The notes below the pieces were generated by a model. That model had not been told where the DNA came from and ran no database searches. It saw only the letters and a program-made list of their open reading frames with translations. Below, piece by piece: positions 42,777 to 54,345 of a stretch of DNA of 64,000 nt. Origin of the DNA: Taudactylus pleione (lineage: Eukaryota; Chordata; Amphibia; Anura; Myobatrachidae); NCBI GenBank assembly GCA_031769625.1, contig JAUIMM010000115.1, forward strand, positions 17,562,501 to 17,626,500. Reading direction: 5' to 3'. A program made the translations under genes and the position numbers. Position 1 is the stretch's first letter. Every line of letters starts with the position of its first letter.

Positions 42777-44154
42777 ATGTCTAAGGGTAAAGGTGAGAAA
42801 GGTGAGCCCTCCCGTGCTCAGGTCATGTAAATCCTGTTTTGCAGGCCTGTCTGAACAGGATTTTGTGCAAGATGGATTGTGTAGTGCCTGTTGTAAACAG
42901 CCACCTTTCCTATCTGGTACACCTGCACCGACACGAGCCATCTTGGGTGGCGTCTTGGTCACAGGTTTTGTCGAGTATGGTGGATAAGGTCGCAGCATCG
43001 TGTGCTCCTATCATTATATTGCCTCCTACTGTGGGATACCCACAGCAGTTGCATCCTATTGATTCTTCTGCTCACTCTAGTCAGAGTATGCTGCTGTCTA
43101 TGGTCCCTCAGCAGGTGGTACAGGCGATTAGACCAGTGGCAGTAAAGAAGCAGGGACATGAGAGAGGTTCTCTTCAGACATTGCCTCAGGATTCTGACCC
43201 AATTTCCTCATCACACTCTGATACTCAGAGTTCTGAGTCTTACTCAGTGGAAGAAGACCATAAATCCTCTGTGGACGTCCCCTCTCCGGTGAGAGTGGTT
43301 AGATCTGTCCTTACTATAGAGGAAGAGGAGGTTCCGCCGAAATCTAAGACTCTGGTCTTTAGGCGTCAGAAGGTGGCTTAAGATTATTTTTCTCAGAACA
43401 GATGACGAATCTCATGTGTGAAGCATGGTCTACTCCAAATAAGCATTTCCATACTACAAGGAATTTAACCTCTTGATAGCCATTTGCACTTGGTGAGTGT
43501 AACAAATGGGAAGTTCCCCCATTGGTAGATGCTCATGTAGCTAGATTGATCAAGAGCTCCACATTACCCATTCCTGCAGCATCCTCATTAAAATGGGTTA
43601 CAGATAGAAAACTTGATAACTATTTAAAATCAGTGTTTTCATTATCTGGAGCTATTACCAGACCAGCTATGGCTGTAGCCTGGGTAGCCAAGGCTATGGA
43701 AGAATGGACAAAGTCTCTGGAGGATAGCATGCCTAATGCTACCAGAGAGCAGCTGTCTTCCCTCTGTCAGATGTGAGAAGCAGCTATGTATATGGGGGAA
43801 GTGATCATTGACGCAGGTATCTTAGCTTCTAGGGTATCGGCAACTTCAGTTGCAGCTCAAAGAACCCTTTGGCTAAAAACCTGGAAGGCGGATGCAGGTT
43901 CCAAAAGAGCCCTGGATTCTTTGCCTTTTGTTGGGGAGGTACTGTTTGGACCAGAGCTGGATGACATAGTGTCTTCCCTGGCGACATCTAAATCTGCGGG
44001 GTTGCCATCTACGTCTACCCGTAAGTATAGGCAGTCGTCAGATCGGTCCTTTCGCCCACAGAGTAGGGCAAAGGGACAGTCTTCCTCTAGACAGGAGACA
44101 TCAGACCAAGAAATCCTGGTCAACCAAGCGTCCTGCTTCCAAGTCGGACGGTAA
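42777..44154 (+). pseudogene. DIRS-C gag
   Basis: The start ATG is at 42777. After an early shift the frame reads PVLRSCKSCFAGL...DGLCSAC, again CxxC-x14-CxxC. Later pieces: VDVPSPVRVVRSVLTIEEEE (about 43276-43335), VARLIKSSTLPIPAASSLK (43534-43590), RPAMAVAWVAKAMEEWTKSL (43660-43719) and LWLKTWKADAGSKRALDSLP (43870-43929). A stop at about 43776 and several frame changes break it. Confidence 0.8.
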
Positions 44155-44163
44155 GCACACTGC

Positions 44164-45909
44164 CTGATGGGGCGGGCTTCCCCTGGGGGGGTCTCAGGGT
44201 TGGAGGCCGACTCCTACGGTTTTTTCAGGCCTGGCATCAGACCATGACAGATGCCTGGGTTCGAGAAATGGTCTCTCAAGGATACGCCATTACGTTCCTG
44301 AGGCATCCCCCTCAAACGTTTGTTGGTATAACCCTACTTTTAGATGCGGTCAGGTCCTTGGCCTTCCTGGAATCTATTGTGGCCTTCCTGAGGTCAGGAG
44401 TCATAATCCCCGTTCCTGTGGAGCAACAGGGAAGAGTATATTCAAATATGTTTTTGGTTCAGAAACCAAATGAGTCACACCGTCCTATCCTGAATCTGAA
44501 GTCTCTAAACAGATTCATCCATGTGCCCAAATTCTGTATGGAATCCCTGCAGTCAATTATGCTGGCAATTGAGCCGGGAGATTTTATAGTCTCCCTAGTC
44601 ATACAGGATGCATATCTGCATGTTCCTATTGCACCATCCCACTAAAGATTTCTAAGACTGGCGGTAGACCAGCAACATTACCAATTTCAGGCTCTACCCT
44701 TCGGGCTGGCCACAGCTCCTCGGGTATTTACCAAGATAATGGCAGTGATGACGGCACATCTCAGACGACAAGGGGTCAGGATACTGCCATATTTGGACGA
44801 CCTCCTGATATTGGCACAATCTCAGGAGATGTTACAATGTCATCTCCAGATGACCATTGTCTGCCTACAAGAGCACGGCTGGATAGTAAATTGGAAAAAG
44901 TCCTCTCTTTCTACAACTCAGCAAATGGTACACTTGGGGGCGCTACTGGACTCTCTGGGCCAGAGGATTCTCGTACAAGAGGACAAGATTGTGGCACTAC
45001 AGTATTGTGTGCGCAATCTACTCTGCAAACAAAGGGTGTCGGTTCACCTGGCAATGCAGGTGCTGGGCTCAATGGTATCCACATTCAATATGGTACAGTA
45101 TGCCCAGTTCCACTCCAGGTCCCTGCAGCAATGGATTCTGTCTCATTGGGATTGTTAGTATCACCTGTTAAAGTCTCAGATGATCCGCATCTCACCAGAG
45201 GTTCGGCTCACCCTCGCTTGGTGGCTGGAGATGACTCATTTAGACAAGGGTCATCCGTTATGGGTCCCAGAATGGGTACTCCTCACCAAGGATACAAGTC
45301 TGCGAGGATGGGGAGCGGTGACAGGGCGTCACACCTTGTACAGAGCGCTTATTCTGGCACAGGACCCACTTCAGAGCAGGCCTGTCCAGAGTCAGGTGGA
45401 CAACGAAACGGCGGTAGCCTATATCAATCATCATAGAGGCACACGAAGTCCGGCAGCCATGAGGGAAGTGGCGAATATTCTGCTGTGGGCAGGATGCAAT
45501 CTCGGCAATATTCATCCCAGGAGTCCTCAGCTGGGTAGCCGACCTCCTAAGTCGTCAGGACATACACTCCAGAGAATGGGCTCTTCATCTGGACGTCTTT
45601 CAACTCCTGGTGGACAGGTGGGGACTACCAGAGGTAGACCTCATGGCGTCACGCCACAACCACAAGGTCTCTAGTTATGGCTCCAGAACGAGGGACCCCT
45701 CAGCAGCCTTCTTGGACGCTCTGGCAATAAGGTGGAACTTCAGGTTGGCATACCTGGTTCCACCGATATCCCTCCTCCTAAGAGTTGTCAGAAAGTTCAA
45801 GCAGGAAGGCAGCAGGTTAATACTAATAGCTCCTGCCTGGCCCAGGAGACATTGCTTCACCGATCTGACATGTCTTTCCATAGACAGGCCACTTCCACTG
45901 CCTCTATGA
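44164..45909 (+). pseudogene. DIRS-C RT/RNase H/methyltransferase-like ORF
   Basis: Pieces in order: VREMVSQGYAITFLRHPP (44253-), MFLVQKPNESHRPILNLKSL, IVSLVIQDAYLHVP (the usual SLDIQDA has Val for the first catalytic Asp), then a stop after IAPSH at about 44645. A second open block from 44739 has RILPYLDDLLILAQ, LGALLDSLGQRILV and LGSMVSTFNMVQYAQFHSR. RNase H remnants (TKDTSLRGWGAVTG, VDNETAVAYINHH) lie at about 45280-45440. The C-terminal block DLMASRHNHKVSSYGSRTRD to LILIAPAWPRRHC is at 45610-45909. Inactive. Confidence 0.85.
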
Positions 45910-46986
45910 CCGTATCTGCCTAGTGCAGGGTCCCTGCCTATATCCGGATTTACCTCGGCTGGCTTTGGTGGCGTGGCTATTGAGGCTTCCGTCTTAAAGG
46001 CCAAAGGTTTTCCTGCTTCTGTGATCCAGACGATGATGAGGGCAAGGAAGCCTGCTTCAGCCCGCATCTATCACAGGATTTGGCATTCATATTTTCGTTG
46101 GTGTTCCCAAACAAAATATGACCCTAAGGGTTTCAAGAGTACTTGCTTTTCTGCAGGCTTGGTTAGACTTAGGTCTGCGTCTGGCTACTTTGAGGGTTCA
46201 GGTTTTTGCTTAGTCAGTTTTGTTCCAGCGCAGAATTGCGCCCCTGGCAGATGTAAGGACATTTCTGAAGGGGGTTCTCCAACTGCAACCTCCATTAGTC
46301 CATCCAGTGGCTCTGTGGGATTTATCCTTGGTTCTCCTTTGAACTCTTGGATAAGGTGGACTTAAGATGGTTGACAGCGAAGACACCTTTTTCTCCTCAC
46401 CATCTCCTCAGCTCATAGAGTTTCTGACTTGGCAGCACTGTCATGTCGCTCTCCATATTCGATTTTTCTTCAAAGTAGAGCTGCCCTACGTACTAAGGAG
46501 GGTTACCTTCCGAAGGTAGTATCCCACGTCCATATGAATGAGGAAATTGTATTCCCAGCTTTTCAGTCTTCAAACCTGTCTATAGGTAAAGCTTCCCTGG
46601 ATGTGGTTCGAGCCCTTCGTATATACGTGGATCGTACCAGCTCCATCACGAAATCAGATTCACTCTTTGTGTTATATGGGTTTCACAAACGAGGCTGGCC
46701 ATCAAACAAACAGACTTTGGCTCGCTGGCTGCGTACGACTATTGCTCAGGTCTATATACAGGCTGATCTCCCTGTTCCTAACAAGGTGACAGCACATTCT
46801 ACTCGATCTGTCTGACCGTCGGGGTTTGTTAGACATGGCGCCTCGGCTGAAAAGCTGTGCAAGGCAGTCACTTGGTCTTCCATCCATACGTTTATCAAAT
46901 TCTATGCTTTTGATACTTTTGCCTCCCAGGATGATTCCTTTGGGCGGCGGATTGTCCTCTCTACTCGAGAGTGTCCCCACCCTTAA
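45560..46986 (+). pseudogene. DIRS-C tyrosine recombinase
   Basis: Recognisable blocks: SARIYHRIWHSYFRWC (46051-46098), a shifted segment at 46140-46360, then AALSCRSPYSIF (46430-), VSHVHMNEEIVFPAFQSSNL and IYVDRTSSITKSDSLFVLYG. TAHSTRSV has the HxxR motif, followed by a TGA in place of the next codon (46813-46815). FIKFYAFDTFAS carries the Tyr, and it ends LLSTRECPHP (stop 46984-46986). The ARR block with the first Arg is lost in a frame change near 46400. Inactive. Confidence 0.8.
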
Positions 46987-47014
46987 GGGAACTGCTTTAG
47001 GACGTCCCCAATGT

Positions 47015-47305
47015 TGATTCTGTGGATCCTATGGACCCTGAAGAAGAAAATCAGAGTAATGGTATAACATACCTTAGATCAGAGGTTCCCAAACGGGTCC
47101 TCAAGGCTCCCCAACAGTTCAGGTTTTAGAGATATCCATGGTTGAGCACAGGTGGTTAAATCAAATTGGCTGAAGTACTAATTAAGTTACCTGTGCTCAA
47201 CCATAGATATCTAAAATCTGAACTATTGGGGAGACTTGAGGACAGCGTTTGGGAACCTCTGCCTTAGATAACTCTTTTTCTTAGAGGTCCATAGGGTCCA
47301 CATAG
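47015..47305. repeat. DIRS-C internal complementary region, split by a MITE
   Basis: GGACCCTGAAGAAGAAAATC joins GGTATAACATACCTTAGA... and, after the insertion, ATAACTCTTTTTCTTAGAGG. These are the complements of the left and right element ends. The MITE at about 47078-47264 sits in the middle. Confidence 0.8.
47078..47264. repeat. MITE with GAGGTTCCCAAACG ends
   Basis: CAGAGGTTCCCAAACGGGTC at the left pairs with AGCGTTTGGGAACCTCTGCC at the right. Inner halves (GATATCCATGGTTGAGCACA and TGTGCTCAACCATAGATATC) pair too, so the element is almost one hairpin. A half-copy lies at about 19600-19715. Confidence 0.8.
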
Positions 47306-47734
47306 CACCCTCCCTGGCGCACCTGGCCTCAGTTGGGACCTGTTTTGTATCACTGATTTCCTCTTCGTGTTTTGAGAGTGTTTCTTGGGTACATTGTACT
47401 TCCTTCTCCACTTTCTGTCTCTTGCCGTTAGGCTTGTTTACAAACTGAATGCCTATGGCCGGAGGCGGGGTTTATAGGGAGTAGGACCAGTGCATACTGG
47501 GAGTATTAAAGCTGTAAGCTGTTTGGTGCAATAGATCTCTCCAACTACATCCCCCAAGGTAGATTCTGTGGACCCTATGGACCTCGAAGAAAAAGTTATC
47601 TAAGGTATGTTATACCATAACTCAGATTTTTTGGCATATGTAATGTAGATGCTGTAGTTCTGGATGTAATATGGGGAGACCCGCAGCAATGCTGGCACAT
47701 GTCTCACACTCAAGTGTTTGTTTCCTCTCTTCAG

Positions 47735-47825
47735 GGAAGATGAGCACTTTACAGTTGCTGATATCAAGAACAAACTTATCATCCTGAAAACATTTAGTGT
47801 GTGTTTTACCGCAGTGGAAGAGCTT
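47735..47825 (+). CDS. acd: acd (TPP1) exon 3, TEL-patch region
   Basis: The acceptor TTTCCTCTCTTCAG ends at 47734. The first base completes the Arg codon opened in exon 2. The exon then encodes EDEHFTVADIKNKLIILKTF and SVCFTAVEEL, with a strong donor GTAAGT at 47826. Human TPP1 has [20 protein letters not shown] at this place. The acidic start (EDE against EEKE) and the following basic and hydrophobic positions (K and I for human Arg and Leu) correspond to the TEL patch that contacts telomerase. Thirty whole codons; no lesion. Confidence 0.9.
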
Positions 47826-47977
47826 GTAAGTGTTTAGCTAGGATGCACTCAATGAGATTGTCATAGTTGAAAATAAATACAGTCCTGAATAGGTTGAATT
47901 GCACCAATCCTGCAATATTTCAAAAGAATGTTTTTGCCCCAATTGCTAGACCCATTTGTATAACCTCCTGTAACTAT

Positions 47978-48547
47978 GGGCCTGATTCAGAACTGCTCGG
48001 AGCGAGCAATATTTTTCAACGTGCACATGCGTACGCTTCGTATTGCGCCTGCGCGAACTGCAACAAGCGATCTGGAAACACTTCCTCGCCAAGCATAGAC
48101 AGTCCATCTGAATGAGTGACAGATCAAGCTGTTTGTGGGTGGTAACAGGGGCAGGCCACTGGAAACGGGGGAGTGGAGGTGCGAACGCAGGCGTGCCTGA
48201 GAATAATAACGCCGTCTCAGAGGCGTACAAAATTAACAGCCAGCGTCATAGGACACATCACTTGGTTGAAATATACACTGAAGTGCTCACTGTGCTTGCG
48301 GCAGGGTATAGTCAACCTCAAGCGCTGCGATCGCATCCGATGGTGCTCGATGTACCAATGGTTTCATGCACTTCCGGGAGATGATGTACGCAAGTGGGCG
48401 TCTACAAACAGAAAGTGATCGCTCGCAAAGACATAGTGGTCGTGCTTATGACTTGCCCTGCGAGCGGCTGCCTTGACGTCACTTAGCAGAATTTCCATAC
48501 ACTGGGAGTGAGCGAGCGCTTCTAGCGAACGGGTCTGAATCAGGCCC
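47978..48547. repeat. MITE with GGGCCTGATTCAG ends, TAT duplication
   Basis: 570 bp, with GGGCCTGATTCAGAACTGCT at the left and GGGTCTGAATCAGGCCC at the right, flanked by TAT (47975-47977 and 48548-48550). The interior shares GGGTGGTAACAGGG and GAACGCAGGCGTGC with 38186-38784. It lies in acd intron 3. Confidence 0.85.
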
Positions 48548-48913
48548 TATGGCTGTTCAGGAACTGTGCCTGAGCCATTTAATTTAGTATTTCTCCTTCA
48601 TCCACTAGGGGACACTGCAGTTACAACACTGTGGTATAGAAGTGCGTCGAAAAGAGCCTGGCACTTTAAAAATGACTAAAGATGTGACCTTCTCCACCCC
48701 CTCTATACCCCATCAGCCCTATTTTTTAAAATGTGCCCGAGATAAGCCGGAGCACTGTGGGCTGTGTCCAGCCCTATTGGATTTTATTTTACATGTTTTG
48801 ATGAGGCTTTCAGGCTGCTTTCTGCGACAGCCTGCCTGCTATGTGGGAGCCGCTAGGAAGGGCACCGCCACAGCTACTGCTGCCAGCGTCCGGTGACCTG
48901 ATAAGGAATCAAG

Positions 48914-49376
48914 GGGCAGATGTATTATAGCGGCACTATAATGCTTCCTGCTTCGCCTCTTTACCGAGGCGAAGCAGGAAGCACTAACGATGAGATGAAT
49001 TAACATCTCATCGGGTGGAGCGGGGGAGTGATAACTACCCCCTCCGCCGATCCCTGCTTGAGTCCACAGCTGTCTCTGTCCCGGCCGGCTCCACTGAACA
49101 TGCGCGGGATCTCGCAAGTATCACGACATCCCACGTGCAGCCACCACAGCAGGGACAGCGCTGTCCCTGCTGTGGGGATAGGGTATAGCCAGGCTGTAGC
49201 TGTCGATAGCGACAGCTGCAGCGGACGGAACGGTCAGGCGAATTGACCGTTCATACATAATCCTGTCATACGTAGCGCCCCTGTCATTTACCGCCCACAC
49301 CCCCAATCATACATGGGGGAGAAGCAGTATCATAACGTGCGCTGATGCCGCTTCGGCGGTTAATGCATCTCCCCCC
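48914..49376. repeat. MITE related to 20661-21068
   Basis: Ends GGGCAGATGTATTATAGCGG and CCGCTTCGGCGGTTAATGCA...TCTCCCCCC, possibly flanked by AAG. Hairpins inside: TTCCTGCTTCGCCTC...GAGGCGAAGCAGGAA, GATGAGATGAATTAACATCTCATC and CAGCAGGGACAGCGCTGTCCCTGCTG. It is inserted in the leader of DIRS-D. Confidence 0.75.
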
Positions 49377-49997
49377 AAGTGGGACCTCAGTCTCAGTGAG
49401 ACCCACCACAGCAGAAACTTGAGCTTGTGCCGGACCTCACTCCCCTTCAGCCCAGCACCCCAGCCGCAGCAGACTGCAAGTATACCCACCGCTCTTGATT
49501 AGCAGGAGCAGTGTTAAGTCTGGGCTCTCAGTGCGGCACTTGGTGCCTGCACTGATAGGTAGCGACAGCTCTCCTCCTGATACAAGGGGAGGAAAGAGGA
49601 TGGCCTTTGTACATGTGTCTCTCCCTGCTTCTCTCCATGGTCCAGTACTGTATAGGATACCGGTGGGGAGAGTTATAGCGCCGGTATAGCCCACATGAGT
49701 TCCTGCCGGAGACCCGGGGCGGAGCTTATGCGGGCGGACATTATTGCAAAGTAGCTAACGTCGCCTTCTCCCTCTCTGCTAGCGAGCTCTGCACAAGAAC
49801 GGTGCCATTTTACATAGGAGGGACGCTGGTGCTACAGGCTCTGCTGTGTTGCCGCGGTCGCTGGGGAGCCAGTCCAAAATTAGGGGTTTGTAAGCCCCCA
49901 TAAGGCGGGAGCTTGTCTGTGACCTGCTCCTCTCCTTCTATTCCTATCTCCCTTCTATTCTGTCCTGTGCTTTAGGCTGGTGGGTGTGCAGTGTATG

Positions 49998-50279
49998 TGT
50001 CTGGCTGTATGCACAAAATGGCAGCTAAGGCAGCAGAGAAGACTCCACAAAAAGTATTTGCTTGCTATAAATGCAAGAAAAAATTCACACATGCACGCTC
50101 AGTGGGAAATACTCTATGTGAAGTGTGTGATGCAGAACCTTCTATTGCTCCGCAGGGTGTGAATATGCTTCTATCCTGGATGCAGTCTTTTACTGGTGTT
50201 ATGGCGGATTTAACTTCCGAGTTAGCCACCTCAAGAAAGGAAAGGGAAGCTGCTCGGGTAGGTCCCAGTACTTCTTAAC
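49998..50279 (+). pseudogene. DIRS-D gag, N-terminal part
   Basis: The plus frame contains MAAKAAEKTPQKVFACYKCK (in-frame ATG at 50018) and DAEPSIAPQGVNMLLSWMQS, with a stop after VGPSTS at 50277-50279. Residues 16-37 counted from the MAAK Met again give CxxC-x14-CxxC. The stop comes about 50 bases before the Tc1 insertion; nothing of the remaining gag is seen beyond it. A fragment only. Confidence 0.75.
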
Positions 50280-50494
50280 CCTCTTTTGCAACCACCGAAT
50301 GGGTACAGGGTTTATCCCGTTCGGTATACAGCCATGGCCAAAAGTTTTGAGAGTGACACAAGTATTGGTTTTCACAAAGTCTGCTGCTTCAGTTTTTATG
50401 ATGGCAATTTGCATACACTACAGAATGTCATGAAGAGTGATCAGATGAACTGCAATTAATGGCAAAGTCCCTCTTTGCCATGACAATGAACTTA

Positions 50495-50946
50495 GGCCCT
50501 GATTCAGAGGCGCTAGCTATTTGCGAGCGCTCGCTCTGAGTCAGGGTGGGCCTTTTTTTTTTTTTTTTTGTTCCCCGGCCACCAGGCCGCTCGCTAAGCT
50601 GTGGGTGACCACCCACAGCTTTAGTGGGCGGCCTGGCGATGCTCGCGATTATCGCGACCATCGGGCTTGCGACGAGACCCTTGTGGTAGGGTCTCGTCCA
50701 CCGCATGCCCCAGTGAACTTCATGCTCTAATAGAGCAGGAAGTTCACTACTGACATCACGTGTGATGTCAGTAGGGCCGCCCACAAATGGTCCTTTGGGA
50801 ACGCCTCCGTTTGTGCAACGACCCCCCTACAAAACGACCCGCATTTCTCACTCAATCCGAGGCTTGCGCACGCTGAGCGTGCGCACTGCCCGGCATCGAC
50901 CTGCTTGCGAGCGCTGTGCTCTCGAGAGTGGGTCTGAATCAGGCCC
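50495..50946. repeat. Hairpin-chain MITE, TTA target duplication
   Basis: Ends GGCCCTGATTCAGAGGCGC and GGGTCTGAATCAGGCCC, flanked by TTA (50492-50494 and 50947-50949). The interior repeats the hairpin modules of 33762 and 37256: GCTGTGGGTGACCACCCACAGC, ACGAGACCCTTGTGGTAGGG with its partner, a GAACTTCATGCTC/GAGCAGGAAGTTC pair, and TACTGACATCACGTGTGATG with its partner. Nested two levels deep (MITE in Tc1 in DIRS). Confidence 0.9.
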
Positions 50947-51121
50947 TTAATCCCAAAAACAACATTTCCACTGCATTTCAGCCCTGCCACAAAAGGACCA
51001 GCTGACATCATGTCATGATTCTCTCGTTAACACAGGTGAGAGTGTTGACGAGGACAAATCTGGAGATCACTATATCATGCTGATTGAGTTAGGATAACAG
51101 ACTGGAAGCTTTAAAAGGAAG

Positions 51122-52190
51122 GTGGAGCTTAAAATCATTGTTCTTCCTCTGTTAATCATGATTACCTGCAAGGAAACACATGTAGTCATCATTGCTTTGC
51201 ACAAAGAGGGCTTCACAGGCAACGATATTGCTGCTAGTAAGATTGCACCTAAATCAACCATTTATCGGATCATCAAGAACTTGAAGAAGAGAGGTTCAAT
51301 AGCTGTGAAGAAGGCTTCAGGGCGCACAAGAACGTCCAGCAAGCGCCAGGACCGTCTCCTAAAGTTGATTCAGCTGCGGGATCGGGGCACCACCAGTGCA
51401 GAGCTTGCTCAGGAATTGCAGCAGGCAGGTGTGAGTGCATCTTCACGCACAGTGAGACACAGACTTTTGGAGGATGGCCTGTTGTCAAGAAGGGTAGCAA
51501 AAGAAGCCACTTCTCTCCAGGAAAAACATCAGGGACAGACTGATATTTTGCAAAAGGTACAGGGATTTGACTGCTGAGGACTGGGGTTAAGTTATTTTCT
51601 CTGACGAATCCCCTTTCAGATTGTTTGGGGCATCTGGAAAAACACTTGTCTGGAAAAGGAAAGGTGAGTGCTACCATCAGTCCTGTGTCATGCCAACAGT
51701 AAAGCATCCTGAGATCATTCATGTGTGGGGTTGCTTCTCAGCCAAGAGAGTGGGCTCACAGCCATGAATAAGAATTGTACCCAAATATTTTCCAAGAGCA
51801 ACTTCTCCCAACCATCTAAGAAAGTTTGGTGACGAACAATGCCTTTTCCAGCATGATGGAGCACCTTGTCATAAAGCAAAAGTGATCACTAAGTGGCTCA
51901 GGGAACAAAACATCAAAATTTTGGGTCCATGGCCAGGAAACACCCCAGGCCTTAATCCCATTGAGAACTTGTGGTCAATCCTCCAAGAGTCAGATGGACA
52001 AACAAAAACCCACAAATCCTGACAAACTCCAAGCATTGATTAGGCAAGAATGACCGGCCATCAGTCAGTATGTGGCCCAGAAGTTCATTGACAGCATGCC
52101 AGGGCGAATTGTAGAGGTCTTGAAAAATAAGGGTCTTACACTGCAAATATTGACTCTTTGCATAAACTTAATGTAATTGTCAATAAAAGC
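51122..52190 (+). pseudogene. Tc1-like transposase, degenerate
   Basis: DD34E transposase. The N-terminal paired-type helix-turn-helix part is open to 51577 (KSTIYRIIKNLKKRGSIAVK, ASGRTRTSSKRQDRLLKLIQ, SSRTVRHRLLEDGLLSRR). A one-base shift near 51505 moves the frame. After it come VIFSDESPFRLFGASGK (first Asp), VWGCFSAKRVGS then a stop, FQHDGAPCHKAKVITKWL (second Asp) and GLNPIENLWSIL (Glu). Further stops follow near 52020-52060. All three catalytic residues are still encoded, but the protein is broken, so it could only have been moved in trans. Confidence 0.88.
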
Positions 52191-52331
52191 CTTTGACACT
52201 TATGAAATGCTTGTAATTTTACTTCAGTATACCATAGTAACATCTGACAAAAAGGTCTAAAAACACTGAAGCAGCAAACTTTGTGAAAACCAATACTTGT
52301 TTCATTCTCAAAACTTTTGGCCATGGCTGTA

Positions 52332-53450
52332 CAGTTTGGTACATAATTTTGATTTCTTCTTCCAGACTATCAAATGTCGATGTCAGCCGGTGTTCCGTTG
52401 TTCCGTTGGGGGCATACCTCAGATGGATCTCATGGACTGAAGCAAAAGAACAAATTAAGTCTTTCTGGTGCACTCTTACAGAATCAACAGTAAATAAATA
52501 ATAGAAGAAAATTAGAGAAATTATATATACACAATAATACTTAACCTTTATTGTACTGAGTAAAATGCACATGAAAATAAATAGAAAATCCTCCTAAGCG
52601 CATTACAGATACGCTTCTTACTGTCCAGAATCATCAACAGTAATAAAACATTAAAATATAATTGTAAAGTTATGGCGAAAATATTAGTCTCTCAGAAGTC
52701 CCCTTATGTAATCATATAAACAAATATTGTTTAATATTGTCAGAGGACCCGAGTAGATACACCACCTTTGTATGATGCAAAAATTGTATTCCCTCATAAA
52801 GTTTCATACATTAATTATACATCAAAGGTCTAAGCAGCTGTAGTTTCATCAATTAGTGCCTATATGATTTTTTAGTAGCCATTGGTAGATAATTACCACT
52901 GATGTCCCTGGTCATACATGTATATACATAATGACACTATCACATTGTTGTTGGAATAAGAGTTCCCTGAAGTGACAGAACAAAGCATATAGTTAAACTG
53001 AACTCAAAATTTTGACACAATCAATAATGTACACCCTAACTAGGTTGCGCTCAAAGACATCAAAGTAATATCAGCTTGTGTCAATTACGCAGTTCATTAA
53101 TCCCAATGTGTATAGATGTTAGATATCTCACCTTCAACATAATTATCCAAGCTATAGATAAATAAAGAACCTGGCATAAATAGATTAATACCTGTGTAAT
53201 AAACATTAACAAGAGATAACAGGCTGATATGAACGATATCTACTAACCATTAATGTGGATACCATAAAGGAGAGAGTTCAGATACCCCAGAAATAGTGAA
53301 AAGCCTGAGGATAAGCTGTGTTATACACCTTCTGCTTTCCCTTGTCTTATGAATATCAGACAAGGCATGAGAGAGGGGCAAATCAGATCCTCCGGGAAAC
53401 AACAGGTTATACGCTTCTACTGTCCCCGCTCCTGACTGTATCTCTCCTCT
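52332..53450. other. AT-rich insert in DIRS-D, unidentified
   Basis: No similarity to the other DIRS copies, and no coding region recognised. It may be one unit with the Penelope fragment that follows. Confidence 0.35.
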
Positions 53451-53712
53451 GTTACTATAAAAGCATTGCAGAGGTAGAGTGTCAGTCCGGCTTGGATGAG
53501 AGAGCGCTCAAGAATTCGCCCTTTGGGATGTTAAGGATGGTAGGAGGAAAGTGGGAGCTGCTGCTATGTAGCAGACTGTTTGTTGATGTTTCTTTGCGAA
53601 AAATTTCAGTCTGTATTGAGTTGTCAATCCCTCTATAGATCCTAAGATCAAGGAAGGAGATGCAAATAGTTAAAATTGTGACTTTCACAAATATTATCTG
53701 GTGCACCACCAA
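53450..53712 (-). pseudogene. Penelope-like element RT fragment
   Basis: The minus-strand frame from 53712 reads ICISFLDLRIYRG, then IQTEIFRKETSTNSLLHSSS and ILNIPKGEF. This is the FLDL...T-x-x-FRK-x-T-x-x-N-x-LL-H-x-x-S-x-H-P...IP-x-G-Q-F segment typical of Penelope/Neptune reverse transcriptases. Only about 65 codons are visible before the frame ends, so the GIY-YIG endonuclease end is not seen. A relic inside DIRS-D. Confidence 0.7.
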
Positions 53713-53821
53713 CCAATAAGTCCTACTACAATTGTGTACAGTTAAGACTATAATGTTGGTCTCTATAATTATAATTATAACCCTATCTTTTATAATATGT
53801 ATTCATGGTTTGGTTTGACTA

Positions 53822-54261
53822 GTGCGGTTCCTACCCAACTTTTGTTTAACAGATCTCATGGCCTCCAGGAACAATCACCAATTGCCTCTGGATTGCTCCA
53901 GGACAAGGGATCCCAAGTCTGTAGGAGCAGACGCTGTGTCTCTACCCTGGCCATACGATATGGTGTACCTGTTTCCTCCATTCCCTCTAATTCCACAGTC
54001 TAAGCAGACTTTGGCAAGATGGATACGCCTGACTATTCATCAGGCTTATTTGTCTAATTGTTTGCCCCCATCCGTTTCCATTTCTGCGCATTCTACGTGC
54101 TCGATGGGTACTTCTTGGGTGGTGCGCAGGGCGCCTCCGCTTCTCAACTTTGTAGAGCAGCTGCTTGGTCCTCTCTTCATACCTTTATAAGGTTTTACAG
54201 GTTTGATACCTTTGCGGCCTCAGTTGCTAGTTTTGGCCGTAGGGTGTTACAAGTTTCATAG
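53822..54261 (+). pseudogene. DIRS-D methyltransferase-like and recombinase ends
   Basis: 53822-53999 reads DLMASRNNHQLPLDCSRTRD and YLFPPFPLIPQ, the C-terminal domain of the RT ORF. It then joins directly to SKQTLARWIRLTIHQAYL (54000-), which belongs near the end of the recombinase, so roughly 600 bases of recombinase are deleted at this join. ISAHSTCSMG keeps His but has Cys for the Arg of HxxR. RFYRFDTFAASVASFGRR carries the Tyr. Stop at 54259-54261. Confidence 0.82.
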
Positions 54262-54269
54262 CGCTCCCC

Positions 54270-54345
54270 CTCCCAGGATGGGGGCTTTGGGACGTCCCCA
54301 GTGTTGCAACTCCAGTGTCCCCTAGTGGATGAAGGAGAAAACAGG
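54270..54345. repeat. DIRS-D internal complementary region
   Basis: GTGTCCCCTAGTGGATGAAG-GAGAAA (complement of the left end) runs into ACAGGATTTTGGTAC (complement of the right end). Confidence 0.8.

Larger units (their letters stand above)
41743..47627 (+). mobile_element. DIRS-C, old DIRS retrotransposon
   Basis: A 5.9-kb copy in plus orientation in acd intron 2, sense to acd. Terminal repeats are at 41743-41900 and 47452-47627 (ACATCCCCCAAGGT/ACCTTGGGGGATGT; GGCGGGGTTTATAGGGAG). The internal complementary region is at about 47015-47305 and is split by a MITE. Gag, RT and recombinase are all recognisable but full of frameshifts and stops. The terminal sequences differ clearly from those of DIRS-A/B and E, so this is a separate subfamily. 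Confidence 0.9.
50329..52329 (+). mobile_element. Tc1-like transposon inserted in DIRS-D
   Basis: A 2.0-kb element with ends CAGCCATGGCCAAAAGTTTT and AAAACTTTTGGCCATGGCTG and TA on both sides (50327-50328 and 52330-52331). It contains one degenerate transposase and, near its left end, a MITE of 452 bp (50495-50946); without the MITE its length would be about 1.55 kb, normal for Tc1 elements. Ends and transposase resemble a Tc1 group common in fish and frogs. Confidence 0.92.
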
